The notes beneath the pieces were generated by a model, which saw only the letters and a list, made by a program, of their open reading frames with translations, did not search any database and was not told the DNA's origin. From NCBI GenBank assembly GCA_003223025.1, contig QHXR01000006.1:290681-354680 (forward strand): 64,000 bases of DNA. Direction: 5' to 3'. Below, in pieces: positions 31,075 to 39,456 of this stretch; position 1 is the stretch's first letter; the number at the start of each line of letters is the position of its first letter. The DNA is from Acidobacteriota bacterium (GTDB lineage Bacteria > Acidobacteriota > Blastocatellia > Pyrinomonadales > Pyrinomonadaceae). The position numbers and the translations under genes were made by a program.

Positions 31075-32296
31075 AGTAACGACCGATGTTCTCATCGTCG
31101 GCGGCGGCCCGGCCGGGATGTCTGCCGCCGTCGCGGCGTCGGGAAATGACGACGTCAGGATCACGGTTGTCGATGACAACCCTCGGATTGGCGGACAGAT
31201 CTGGCGGGCAGAGCTTGGAAAACTTAAATCAGTCGAAGCTCTCGAGCTTCTCGCCCTACTCGATCAACAATGGATCACGCTCGTGAACAACGCTTCAGTT
31301 TTTTCGAACGATGGCAGTTCCGTGCTCGCTGAAACTCCTTCCGGAAGGATTCAGATCGAATACAAAAGCCTCATTCTTGCGACCGGTGCTCGCGAGCGTC
31401 TTCTTCCTTTCCCCGGATGGACGCTTCCAAACGTTTTGGGTGCCGCCGGGCTACAGGCGTTGGTAAAGGGCGGATTAGATGTTCAGGATAAGCGAATCGT
31501 CGTCGCGGGAACCGGACCGCTCCTCCTTGTCGCTGCAGAATATCTCACATCCAAAGGCGCTCGAATTGTCGCGATCTGCGAACAGACAACGAATAAAAAA
31601 CTCGATCGGTTTGCTCTCGGATTATGGAGATCACCATCAAAAATAGTTCAGGGAATTTCGTTACGCAGCAAGCTTCGGGGGATTCCTTACTATCGAAACG
31701 CGTGGGTCACTAAGGCTGATTTGCAAAGTGTGACGATCCAGCATTTCGGACAGACCACGGACATCGAGTGCGACATGTTCGCGTGCGGATTTCATCTTGT
31801 TCCGAACATCGAGCTCGCCCAACTTCTCGGGTGCGAAGTCGCTGATGGTTTTGTATCGGTCGATGATTATCAGCAGACTTCAATATCGGACGTGTATTGT
31901 GCCGGCGAGCCGACGAGCATCGGCGGGGTTGAAGCCGCGGTGGTCGAAGGAAAGATCGCGGGTTTCGCTGCGACCGGGCAAATCATAGAAGCCAATTCGC
32001 TGTTTCGAGCTCGAAAAAAAACAACGGCATTCGCGAAAGCATTGGATCAAGCGTTTGAGCTTCGCGATGAGTTGAAGACACTCGCGGCGAGCTCGACGAT
32101 CGTCTGTCGCTGCGAAGATGTACAATATGGAAAACTGACTGACCACGACGATTTTCGAATGGCGAAACTGCAAACGCGATGCGGGATGGGAGCATGCCAG
32201 GGACGCATCTGCGGCGCAGCAGTTGAATTTCTTTTTGGTTGGAAAGACCGCTCAGTCAGACCGCCGATATTTCCGGTAAAGATGGAGAACCTATGA
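31067..32296 (+). CDS. FAD/NAD-type flavoprotein, alpha-like subunit of the D-hydroxyproline dehydrogenase
   Basis: A 409-residue pyridine-nucleotide-disulfide-type oxidoreductase. Motifs: VLIVGGGPAGMSAAVAAS (FAD), LILATGARERLLPFPGW, IVVAGTGPLLLVAAEYL (second dinucleotide site) and DVYCAGEPTSIGGVEAA. The C-terminus has a BFD-like [2Fe-2S] domain: CRCEDV..RCGMGACQGRICG. This is the layout of LhpE/HcnB/OoxA. With the two preceding genes it forms the three-part dehydrogenase complex, likely membrane-peripheral and passing electrons to the respiratory chain. Confidence 0.93.
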   Translation: MNKVTTDVLIVGGGPAGMSAAVAASGNDDVRITVVDDNPRIGGQIWRAELGKLKSVEALELLALLDQQWITLVNNASVFSNDGSSVLAETPSGRIQIEYKSLILATGARERLLPFPGWTLPNVLGAAGLQALVKGGLDVQDKRIVVAGTGPLLLVAAEYLTSKGARIVAICEQTTNKKLDRFALGLWRSPSKIVQGISLRSKLRGIPYYRNAWVTKADLQSVTIQHFGQTTDIECDMFACGFHLVPNIELAQLLGCEVADGFVSVDDYQQTSISDVYCAGEPTSIGGVEAAVVEGKIAGFAATGQIIEANSLFRARKKTTAFAKALDQAFELRDELKTLAASSTIVCRCEDVQYGKLTDHDDFRMAKLQTRCGMGACQGRICGAAVEFLFGWKDRSVRPPIFPVKMENL

Positions 32297-33207
32297 CGAT
32301 GAATTGGGCGGGCGTCATGCCTGCGATCACAACTTGCTTCGATGAGAATCTAGAGATCGATCACGAGTTCACCACGAAACACGTGAAGTGGCTCGTGGAA
32401 AACGGATGCACGGGTATCGTGACGAACGGCAGTCTCGGTGAAGGCGGTGCGCTCTCGCTCGATGAGAAGATCGCATTGTGGAAGACGTGCGTCTCGGCAG
32501 TTGAAGTCCCGATCGTCGCGGCGATCGCGTCGATGACGACCGAAGATGCTGTCCGTCAAGCTCAAGCGGCACGCGATGCCGGCTGCACCGGTTTGATGGT
32601 GTTACCGCCATACATCTATCGCGGCGACGCACGCGAGATGAAGCAGCATATCGCGACTGTGTGTGCAGCCACGGAACTCTCGTGCATGCTCTACAACAAT
32701 CCCGTTGCGTACGGCACCGATTTCTTGCCGGAACAGGTCGCTGAGATGGCGCATGAGATTCCGAATCTTCACGCCGTAAAAGAATCGAGCACGGATGTTC
32801 GCCGCATCACTGCGATCCGGGCTCTGGCGGGCGATCGGCTGCGGATCTTCGTCGGAGTAGATGACGTGATCGTCGAAGGAATCGCCGCAGGCGCCGTCGG
32901 ATGGATCGCCGGACTTGTGAGTGCGTTTCCGAAAGAGTCGGTCGATCTGTTCAACTACGCGATGAAGGGCGACGATCAGCGGGCTCGTGAAATTTACGAA
33001 TGGTTCCTGCCACTGCTACGACTCGACACGGTTCCGAAATTTGTGCAGTTGATAAAGCTGGTTCAGGAAAAAGTCGGCTGGGGCTCGACGCGAGTGCGTC
33101 CCCCGCGCCTCGAGCTTGTCGGTGAAGAGCTCGCGGAGACTTTGAAGATAATCGACACCGCGATCGCTAATCGGCCCGACGCGTCGATGACAGTGCCCGC
33201 AAGTTGA
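32293..33207 (+). CDS. 1-Pyrroline-4-hydroxy-2-carboxylate deaminase (DapA family)
   Basis: A 304-residue DHDPS/NAL-family TIM barrel from ATG 32293, which overlaps the preceding stop (ATGA). The Schiff-base lysine is in LHAVKESSTDV and the Tyr in LYNNPVAYGTD; the early segment GCTGIVTNGSLGEGGALS is the carboxylate loop. In this operon it removes ammonia from 1-pyrroline-4-hydroxy-2-carboxylate to give 2-oxoglutarate semialdehyde (LhpC-like), the step before the dehydrogenase downstream. Confidence 0.94.
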   Translation: MTMNWAGVMPAITTCFDENLEIDHEFTTKHVKWLVENGCTGIVTNGSLGEGGALSLDEKIALWKTCVSAVEVPIVAAIASMTTEDAVRQAQAARDAGCTGLMVLPPYIYRGDAREMKQHIATVCAATELSCMLYNNPVAYGTDFLPEQVAEMAHEIPNLHAVKESSTDVRRITAIRALAGDRLRIFVGVDDVIVEGIAAGAVGWIAGLVSAFPKESVDLFNYAMKGDDQRAREIYEWFLPLLRLDTVPKFVQLIKLVQEKVGWGSTRVRPPRLELVGEELAETLKIIDTAIANRPDASMTVPAS

Positions 33208-33212
33208 ATGAT

Positions 33213-33277
33213 TTCTTAGCGTCTTGGCGTCTTTGGGTGAACATCTGATTTTCACTTAAAGACACCAAGAGGCAATG
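33213..33277. repeat. 8-nt-period array with inverted tail
   Basis: Units CTTAGCGT, CTTGGCGT, CTTTGGGT, then TGAACATC and an imperfect mirror (TCACTTAAAGACACCAAGAGG). It lies between the deaminase and the last gene of the operon. Confidence 0.6.
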
Positions 33278-33289
33278 AGTTGATGAATT

Positions 33290-34867
33290 ATGGAGATCAC
33301 AGGTAAATCGATAGTTGGGTTCAGCCGCGGAGCAAGAACCGATGAGACATTCCGGGCCTTCAACCCAACTACGGGCGAAGCAGTCGAGCCGGACTTTCAT
33401 TCAGCGACTGATGACGAACTTAATCGCGCTGCGTCGTTGGCAGACTCGGCGAGAATTTCTTACGGCAAGCTCCCGGGGAAAACGCGAGCGACGTTTCTGC
33501 GGACGATCGCGGATAACATCGAAGCGCTCGGTGACACTCTGATCCAACGAGCCTCGCTCGAAACGGCATTACCCGATAAAAGATTTATCGGCGAACGAGC
33601 TCGGACGTGCGGCCAGCTCAGGATGTTTGCGGATCTTCTCGATGAAGGATCGTGGGTCGACGCACGCGTCGATCATGCGATTCCGGATCGGCAGCCGATC
33701 CCTAAACCCGATGTCCGGTCGATGCTGAGACCGCTCGGCCCGGTCGCGGTTTTTTGTGCGAGCAATTTCCCGCTCGCATATTCGGTCGCCGGCGGCGACA
33801 CTGCATCCGCGCTTGCAGCGGGTTGTCCAGTGATCGTAATCGCACACACGGCGCATCCAGGAACGGCGGAGCTTGTCGGTTCGGCTTTGATGGACGCAGC
33901 AAAATCTACGGGCATGCCCGAAGGTGTTTTCAGTTTACTCTTCTCTAGCGGATACGAGATCGGACAAGCGTTGGTGAAACACACGTCGATCAAGGCGGTT
34001 GGATTCACGGGATCCCGCCGTGGCGGTCGTGCGCTGATGGACATCGCGGCAGCTCGGCCCGAACCGATCCCGGTCTACACGGAGATGAGCTCAGTGAATC
34101 CGACATTCTTTCTCCCGGGAGCGATCGAGCAGCGCGGCGAAAGTTTAGTGACCGGCCTGCACGCGTCGGTCACGGGCGGAGCCGGACAGTTCTGCACAAA
34201 ACCCGGCTTAGTCTTCTTGCCGGAATCGGAAGCTTCGCTCGCATTCATTTCAAATTTCAAATCTGAAATTTCAAATTCGCCGACGTCGCCGCTTCTTACC
34301 GATGGTATTCGGAAGAGCTATGACGATGCGAGTGGAAAACGTGCGACCGAAGTCACGGATCATTTTGAAAAAGAAAATTCTGATCTTCCCGGGTTCTCGG
34401 TCAATCCATCGGTTTTCGAAACAACGACCATCGACTTTCTGAATATGCCGGATCTCAACGAAGAGATATTCGGACCGACGACGCTGCTGATCAAATCGCA
34501 GTCGAAGGAAGACTTGATCGAGATCGCGCGATCGCTCGAAGGACAACTCACGGCTTCGGTGCACGGGACTGAAGCAGATCTGCGCGAATATGCGGATTTG
34601 ATTGCAATCCTGGAAACGAAAGTTGGGCGACTTATCTTCAACGGCTTCTCGACCGGCGTCGAAGTCTGCCCGTCGATGGTCCACGGCGGTCCTTATCCAG
34701 CGACTTCGGATTCGCGCTCGACCGCCGTCGGGTCGCGTGCGATCACACGCTTCGCGCGGTTGGTTTGTTTTCAGAATTTTCCGGACTCAGCGCTGCCTGA
34801 TGAATTAAAGGAGAGCAATCCGCTCAATGTATGGCGTGTCGTTGATGGTGAATTCAAGAAGGGTTAA
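33290..34867 (+). CDS. 2,5-Dioxovalerate (2-oxoglutarate semialdehyde) dehydrogenase
   Basis: A 525-residue aldehyde dehydrogenase of the KGSADH type that closes the pathway, making 2-oxoglutarate for the TCA cycle. Motifs: FCASNFPLAYSVAGGDTASAL, GFTGSRRGGRAL and the nucleophile in GAGQFCTKPGLVF (Cys about 302). The acidic base is in YTEMSSVNPTFFLP. An in-frame 7-nt repeat (34245-34277) encodes part of residues ~319-329 (SNFKSEISN) in a surface-type region. It follows the deaminase by 82 bases. Confidence 0.95.
   Translation: MEITGKSIVGFSRGARTDETFRAFNPTTGEAVEPDFHSATDDELNRAASLADSARISYGKLPGKTRATFLRTIADNIEALGDTLIQRASLETALPDKRFIGERARTCGQLRMFADLLDEGSWVDARVDHAIPDRQPIPKPDVRSMLRPLGPVAVFCASNFPLAYSVAGGDTASALAAGCPVIVIAHTAHPGTAELVGSALMDAAKSTGMPEGVFSLLFSSGYEIGQALVKHTSIKAVGFTGSRRGGRALMDIAAARPEPIPVYTEMSSVNPTFFLPGAIEQRGESLVTGLHASVTGGAGQFCTKPGLVFLPESEASLAFISNFKSEISNSPTSPLLTDGIRKSYDDASGKRATEVTDHFEKENSDLPGFSVNPSVFETTTIDFLNMPDLNEEIFGPTTLLIKSQSKEDLIEIARSLEGQLTASVHGTEADLREYADLIAILETKVGRLIFNGFSTGVEVCPSMVHGGPYPATSDSRSTAVGSRAITRFARLVCFQNFPDSALPDELKESNPLNVWRVVDGEFKKG
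34245..34277. repeat. 7-nt-period array inside a coding sequence
   Basis: ATTTCAA ATTTCAA ATCTGAA ATTTCAA: four heptads in the reading frame of the dioxovalerate dehydrogenase, with internal self-complementarity. It is the only intragenic copy that I found. Confidence 0.75.
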
Positions 34868-34909
34868 GCCTCGATAACTGAGGAAACAAAGTCGATTCGC
34901 ACGCTGCTC

Positions 34910-35043
34910 AACGGACTGGAACGCAGGCGTCCCCGCCTGCAACGCCGTGGCTTCCGCGGCGTCAGAGCTTCGGTTGTCGAATCACAATCGCTTTTTCGTG
35001 CTTCGCACTCATGCAGGCGGGGACGCCTGCGCTCCAGTCCGTT
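34910..35043. repeat. 134-bp inverted-repeat element (GCAGGCGTCCCCGCCTGC arms)
   Basis: Arms 34910-34942 and 35011-35043 are complementary over 31 of 33 bases (AACGGACTGGA..GCAGGCGTCCCCGCCTGC). Each arm is itself palindromic. The interior has two smaller hairpins (CGCCG..CGGCG and GTGCTTCGCAC). It separates two convergent genes and has no coding potential of its own. Confidence 0.9.
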
Positions 35044-35051
35044 GGCGACAT

Positions 35052-35993
35052 TTACTCCGACTCAAACCCCGATACCTTCAAAACAAACTCCGGAACTTTC
35101 GGCTCGTCTGGCAAGATAAACTCCCGTCCTTTCTCCCGTGCCCATCGATGAAGCCATGAGATGCCGGCCGGGCCGATGTATGTGTCGGGCAAGCGATACG
35201 CATCGTCCTTCAAGGCTTCGTCGAGTGTGACGAATCTGTATCCGCGTCGTTTGAACATCGCGATCAGATCATCGAGATAATCCGAGTTGATAAAGTTCGC
35301 GTGGATCAGCAGCGTCTGCGACATCTCGCGGCCGAACAGTTTCATCGATTGCCGTTCCCAGTAATCGAGCTTCGACTCCATGTACGGAATGTACGCATCC
35401 CCGATCTTCTTCATCAGAGCTTTGTCTTTTTTATCGAACGCGTTGTCATAGGCTCGGGAGAAAATGTAGTCCGCGTTATCGAATGTTATCGGAGCGATCG
35501 TGTAGCCGTGATCAGCCAGAAACTGCGCGAATTGCGCTTTGATTTCGAGACTTCGTCCGGTTTGCAGAAACGGATGGCGGAAGTATCTGATCTTCATCTC
35601 GCGTTTGCCGAGCAGCTCGCGTGTTATCGACTCGCCCTTCAAAACATCGGACTGATATTCGCCGATCGGAATCGTATTCAAGCTTCGATGCGAGTAAGTG
35701 TGATTGCCGAGCTCGAGTCCCGCATTCAACCACATCTTTAGAAGGTCGATCTGATTCTGATCGCGCTTGTCGCCGTCGTAGAGTTTGTTCTCATTCACGA
35801 ATCCGATGACGGGAATCTTTGCTTTCCTGATGTGAGCGAGCAGGTTCTTTGTGATCTTTCGACGGTTCGCGATATTGCGTCGGGTGGAAACGACGGGCAG
35901 ATCGTCGATCGTGACGGCGACAGATCGTGACGGTGTCTGGGCCGAAACGCAGGCCGCGAAAAATAAAACGATCAGAGCATATCTCGTGGACAT
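35052..35993 (-). CDS. Secreted polysaccharide deacetylase
   Basis: A 313-residue NodB-homology enzyme with a signal peptide (ALIVLFFAACVSAQ). Metal/catalytic motifs: VTIDDLPVVS (motif 1 Asp-Asp), LGNHTYSHRSLN (motif 2, His-x3-His) and YFRHPFLQTGRS (motif 3 Arg). It likely removes acetyl groups from peptidoglycan or an exopolysaccharide in the periplasm. The C-terminal half (TLLIHANFINSDYLDDLIAM) is typical. Convergent to the hydroxyproline operon. Confidence 0.92.
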   Translation of the reverse strand: MSTRYALIVLFFAACVSAQTPSRSVAVTIDDLPVVSTRRNIANRRKITKNLLAHIRKAKIPVIGFVNENKLYDGDKRDQNQIDLLKMWLNAGLELGNHTYSHRSLNTIPIGEYQSDVLKGESITRELLGKREMKIRYFRHPFLQTGRSLEIKAQFAQFLADHGYTIAPITFDNADYIFSRAYDNAFDKKDKALMKKIGDAYIPYMESKLDYWERQSMKLFGREMSQTLLIHANFINSDYLDDLIAMFKRRGYRFVTLDEALKDDAYRLPDTYIGPAGISWLHRWAREKGREFILPDEPKVPEFVLKVSGFESE

Positions 35994-36009
35994 TTCGGTA
36001 GATTGTCTT

Positions 36010-36322
36010 CGTCGCCGAGGGCGACCAACATTAAGCCTAGGGATTCTGGAGCACCGAAGGTGCGTCGCAATTTAGCCAGGGGCGAAGGCTTGGCGGAGCC
36101 CCTGGTATCAAGCGTCGAGATTCGACTAGCCGCAATGCGGCGAGGTACAACGAGTATTACTACGCCGCGTTGCGGCTCGCGCTCTTGTCCGGCTGTGTTC
36201 CAGGGGCTTCGCAAAGCCTTCGCCCCTGGCTAAATTGCTGTCGCACCTTCGGTGCTCGGATAGCTGTAAACGATGTCATGGCACTTGAGGCCCAGACTTT
36301 AATGTTGGTCGCCTTTGGCGAC
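36010..36322. repeat. Triple-nested palindromic element
   Basis: Outer arms 36010-36038 and 36294-36322 (GTCGCC..GGCGACCAACATTAA) pair. A middle pair (about 36050-36105 and 36199-36257) contains GAGCACCGAAGGTGCG and TTTAGCCAGGGGCGAAGGCTT. The inner pair (36127-36142, 36163-36177) reads AGCCGCAATGCGGCG. The outer sequence nearly matches 11000-11032. The whole 354-bp gap between the two flanking genes is filled by this element; no gene is seen. Confidence 0.88.
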
Positions 36323-36347
36323 TCACGACGATTGCTCGTCGACGCGA

Positions 36348-36764
36348 TTATTTCGCGAAAACCTGCGAGAAATCGTTGAAGCCTTTGAACTCGAGAGCGT
36401 TGCCGCTCGGGTCGAGGAAGAACATCGTCGCCTGTTCGCCCACCTCGCCTTCGAAACGGATCTTTGGCTCGATGACGAACTCGACGCCTTTGGTCGTCAG
36501 TTTTTCGGACAGTTCTTTCCATTCGTTCATCGGAAGCACGATCCCGAAATGCGGAACGGGAACATTGTCTTTGTCGACGTGATTCGTCGATTTTGCGCCG
36601 GCGATATTCGGTGCAAGATGCGTCACGATCTGATGACCGTACAAATTGAAGTCGATCCACTCATCCGAACTGCGTCCCTCTTCGCATTCGAGGACGCCGC
36701 CGTAGAATTCGCGTGCGGCGTCGAGGTCGTGAACGGGAAAAGCGAGATGGAAAAGATTTTGCAT
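36348..36764 (-). CDS. VOC-family (glyoxalase/dioxygenase-fold) protein
   Basis: A 138-residue single-domain protein from ATG 36764. Metal-ligand segments: [20 protein letters not shown] (first His), PHFGIVL (second) and [15 protein letters not shown] (Glu). This group includes glyoxalase-like and dioxygenase-like proteins; [11 protein letters not shown] is the common signature. Substrate unknown. It follows the nested palindrome. Confidence 0.88.
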   Translation of the reverse strand: MQNLFHLAFPVHDLDAAREFYGGVLECEEGRSSDEWIDFNLYGHQIVTHLAPNIAGAKSTNHVDKDNVPVPHFGIVLPMNEWKELSEKLTTKGVEFVIEPKIRFEGEVGEQATMFFLDPSGNALEFKGFNDFSQVFAK

Positions 36765-36831
36765 AGAGGCTATTCGAGACACCGCGATAAATCGCGAGGT
36801 GAACTACGCGATGAATCGCGCACTCTGAACT

Positions 36832-37332
36832 CTAAACTGACTTTGCGATCTGTCTAATTGCGCCGAGATGATATGCGGTATGGGCGACCATTCCAATCGC
36901 CATACCGGTTCGATCCTCCGTCCACTCGTCGACCGACGCAAGACATCGCAATAAATTCTCGTACGACTTCCGGACCGTCTGACGCAATGCGTCCCACTCC
37001 GCGTCATTGACGGTTTCGATCAGCCAACTGTCTTCCCAGTTAACGCGTTCGGTCCGGCCGTTTATGAATTCGCAAAGCCGGTCGAGATAGAACTTCGCAT
37101 GCTCGGTCTGGGCGGCGATCGTCGTTCCGGTGAACTCGCGCGACGCGTTATCGGCGCTCAGGCCGTCGAGCGTATTGAAAATCCCGATACCACGATCGAG
37201 ATATGCGCTCGGCTGGCCTTCGGGTGATCCTTCGAAAGTCTCTCGAAGAAGATATGCGATCGATGCCGTGAACTGCTGATTTGAGATCGCCCCTTTGTCG
37301 TGTGCTACTTTAGATGTTGTGTCGGATGCCAT
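36832..37332 (-). CDS. DinB-like helical protein
   Basis: About 166 residues from ATG 37332, helical throughout, ending in GMVAHTAYHLGAIRQIAK, which resembles the third metal-His motif of DinB/YfiT proteins (AHxxYHxGQIR). The other two histidines of the triad are not clearly in place (one candidate in QTEHAKFYLDRL). Function unknown; possibly a thiol-dependent transferase. Its 5' end overlaps the divergent methyltransferase gene. Confidence 0.78.
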   Translation of the reverse strand: MASDTTSKVAHDKGAISNQQFTASIAYLLRETFEGSPEGQPSAYLDRGIGIFNTLDGLSADNASREFTGTTIAAQTEHAKFYLDRLCEFINGRTERVNWEDSWLIETVNDAEWDALRQTVRKSYENLLRCLASVDEWTEDRTGMAIGMVAHTAYHLGAIRQIAKSV

Positions 37333-38482
37333 CGGAAACTTCCTTGACGAGCTGGGCAAGAGCCTCTCGTCCAATACCTTTGTAAAGCTTACGCTTAGCA
37401 ATTATAAGGGTGCGGAACAGCATCTGCAAAAAGTCGCGGCCAGGATGATCGAGACCAAACGCGGATCCCGTGTCGCCTTCCAGCTGCATTACGAGACCCG
37501 ACAGATCGTGAAGAATTACAACTTGCAGGACGCAATTCCTGCGGCTGGCAAACTGCTTGGCTCTGGGTTTCGCAACGCCCATCTGTTTACGACGGCGAAC
37601 GATTTCCAATTGACGATCGGCAAAAAGAATTCGCGAATGATCTCGGTCAAGCCGACATTTGCAGAGAAGCCGTCGGCTGCGCATGATCGTGAGAAAAACT
37701 CGATCGTCTCGCCCAGCGCTGCATACTTGAAAGCACTCGGGATCGCGAACGATAGCGGAGAGATCAAGCAAACCCAGCGCGACAAATGGCGGCAGATAAA
37801 CAGGTACGTCGAGATACTTCGCGACTTGTACGAGAATTCATCTGTAAAAGGCAAATCGGAGCTAAAGATCGTCGACATGGGGTCCGGCAAGGGTTATCTG
37901 ACATTTGCTGCTTACGACTATTTCGCCAACGATCGAAAGCTTACGGTTGAGATGACCGGCGTCGAGATGCGGCAAGAGCTTGTCGATCTGTGCAATCAGA
38001 TCGCTGCTTCGTGCGGCTTCGATGGATTGCGGTTTGTCAAAAATACTATCGCCGATCATGAAGTCGGTGATGTCGACATCCTCATCGCACTTCACGCGTG
38101 CGACACCGCTACAGACGATGCGTTATTTAAGGGAATCTCCTCAAACGCCTCGATAATCGTCGCCGCTCCGTGCTGTCATAAGGAGATCCGACAGCAGATA
38201 AAACCGCCCGAAGTCCTGAAAGACATCCTCAAACATGGCTCGATGCTCGAACGCGAGGCCGAGACGATCACGGACGGGCTCCGATCAATGCTCCTCGAGC
38301 GAAGCGGCTATTCGACGAAGATCTTTGAATTTGTCGCGACCGAACACACTCCGAAAAACAACATGATCGTAGCGATTCGAAAGCCGGATGCGGGTCTCGA
38401 GAACGATTTTCAGGCCCGGATAGACGCAATAAAGGACATGTATGGAATCGGCCGGCAACGACTGGAAAACCTTCTTGCTTGA
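37319..38482 (+). CDS. SAM-dependent methyltransferase (Methyltransf_32 type)
   Basis: About 387 residues from GTG 37319 (TTG 37295 also in frame). The C-terminal Rossmann domain has KIVDMGSGKGYLTFAAYDYF (SAM site) and IALHACDTATDDAL, the signature of the GSTCD/METTL25-like group; APCCHKEIRQQI is also typical. The N-terminal ~120 residues form the group's extra domain (KLTLSNYKGAEQ). Target is unknown; tRNA or protein are possible. Its start overlaps that of the divergent DinB-like gene. Confidence 0.88.
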   Translation: MSDAIGNFLDELGKSLSSNTFVKLTLSNYKGAEQHLQKVAARMIETKRGSRVAFQLHYETRQIVKNYNLQDAIPAAGKLLGSGFRNAHLFTTANDFQLTIGKKNSRMISVKPTFAEKPSAAHDREKNSIVSPSAAYLKALGIANDSGEIKQTQRDKWRQINRYVEILRDLYENSSVKGKSELKIVDMGSGKGYLTFAAYDYFANDRKLTVEMTGVEMRQELVDLCNQIAASCGFDGLRFVKNTIADHEVGDVDILIALHACDTATDDALFKGISSNASIIVAAPCCHKEIRQQIKPPEVLKDILKHGSMLEREAETITDGLRSMLLERSGYSTKIFEFVATEHTPKNNMIVAIRKPDAGLENDFQARIDAIKDMYGIGRQRLENLLA

Positions 38483-38508
38483 CCAATCATCCAAGTGGGG
38501 CTTATTAT
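38479..38508 (+). promoter_or_regulatory. Sigma70-type promoter for rpmE
   Basis: TTGACC (38479) and TATTAT (38503) spaced by 18 bases, about 40 bases before the rpmE start. Confidence 0.55.
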
Positions 38509-38548
38509 TTTGGTTTGTCTTTATAGGCGAAATTGGAAGTGTAGAGCT

Positions 38549-38770
38549 ATGAAACAGGAAATTCATCCGAACTATAACGAAATCAACGTCACGTGTGCTT
38601 GCGGGCATTCGTTCAAGACTCGCTCGACGATGGGCGAGGAACTTCATATAGAAATCTGTTCCGAGTGCCACCCGTTCTTTACCGGCAAGCAAAAGCTGGT
38701 CGATACTGCGGGACGCGTTGATCGCTTCAACAAGCGTTATGCACGTGGCGCAGCACCGGCTGCGAAATAG
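38549..38770 (+). CDS. rpmE: Ribosomal protein L31
   Basis: A 73-residue protein from ATG 38549 (upstream in-frame codons belong to the leader). It is the zinc-binding (C+) form: CACG and CSECHPF provide the ligands, with [15 protein letters not shown] at the N-terminus and [11 protein letters not shown] at the C-terminus. It is part of the large subunit. The neighbourhood rpmE-(DUF421)-DUF1385-prfA is a familiar gene order in many bacteria. Confidence 0.96.
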   Translation: MKQEIHPNYNEINVTCACGHSFKTRSTMGEELHIEICSECHPFFTGKQKLVDTAGRVDRFNKRYARGAAPAAK

Positions 38771-38805
38771 TGGCCATTTCTTACAGACATTAGCTTAGAA
38801 AAATT

Positions 38806-38882
38806 TGACGCCGACGCTTTTAGCGCCGTTCGATGGAGGTGTACCAGATACGCCCGCGAAAGGTGAAAAAGAGTCGGCGTTA
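38806..38882 (+). ncRNA. Candidate structured leader RNA before the DUF421 gene
   Basis: A 10-base pair (TGACGCCGAC at 38806, GTCGGCGTTA ending 38882, one G-U) closes a 77-nt region with an inner hairpin GGTGT..ACGCC and a second small stem. It ends ten bases before the ribosome site of the DUF421 gene. No known family recognised; it could be a riboswitch, a processed RNA or chance. Confidence 0.4.
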
Positions 38883-38898
38883 GTTCTTTGAGGAATAA

Positions 38899-39450
38899 GT
38901 GAACTGGGACTGGCTTATCAATATTTCGTGGGTGGAGATGTTCTGGCCCAAGGAATCTGTCGGCGAGATCATCATTCGAGGTACGATCATGTATCTCGGG
39001 ATGTATGTCCTGCTTCGCGTTTTCCGGCGACAGTCGGGCTCAGTCGGGATCGCGGATCTTTTGGTGATCGTCGTTATCGCCGATGCTGCCCAGAATGGGA
39101 TGGCCGGCGATTCGAAGTCGATCACGGAAGCGTTGATCCTTATCACGACTATCGTCCTTTGGGACTGGTTCTTCGATTGGCTCGGGTTTCGTTCGGCTTT
39201 TTTTGAACGCATCCTACAGCCGCAGCCTCTCCTGATGATCCACGACGGAAAGGTGATTAAGAAAAACCTTGATCAGGAGTTTATAAAGGAAGAAGATCTT
39301 CTCGCCCAGTTAAGGGAGCAAGGGATCGGCGGAATCGAACAGGTCAAGAAGTGTTATCTCGAAAGTAACGGACATTTCAGCGTGATAACTGAATTTTCGC
39401 GGACGAAGAAACCGGATGGCAACGACATCCCCGTTAAAAAACGTCAATAG
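38899..39450 (+). CDS. DUF421 (YetF-like) membrane protein
   Basis: A 183-residue inner-membrane protein with GTG start at 38899 behind a good GAGGAAT. Two to three N-terminal transmembrane helices (GTIMYLGMYVLLRVF, ADLLVIVVIADAAQNGM, ILITTIVLWDWFFDWLG) precede a cytosolic domain with QPLLMIHDGKVIKKNL and LLAQLREQGIGGIEQVKKCYLE, the DUF421 signature. YetF-type proteins form oligomers of uncertain function. It ends six bases before the DUF1385 gene. Confidence 0.92.
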   Translation: MNWDWLINISWVEMFWPKESVGEIIIRGTIMYLGMYVLLRVFRRQSGSVGIADLLVIVVIADAAQNGMAGDSKSITEALILITTIVLWDWFFDWLGFRSAFFERILQPQPLLMIHDGKVIKKNLDQEFIKEEDLLAQLREQGIGGIEQVKKCYLESNGHFSVITEFSRTKKPDGNDIPVKKRQ

Positions 39451-39456
39451 GTCGGC

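Noticed and set aside
38806-38882. A tRNA in the 77-nt structure
   Set aside because: No anticodon-arm or T-loop consensus.
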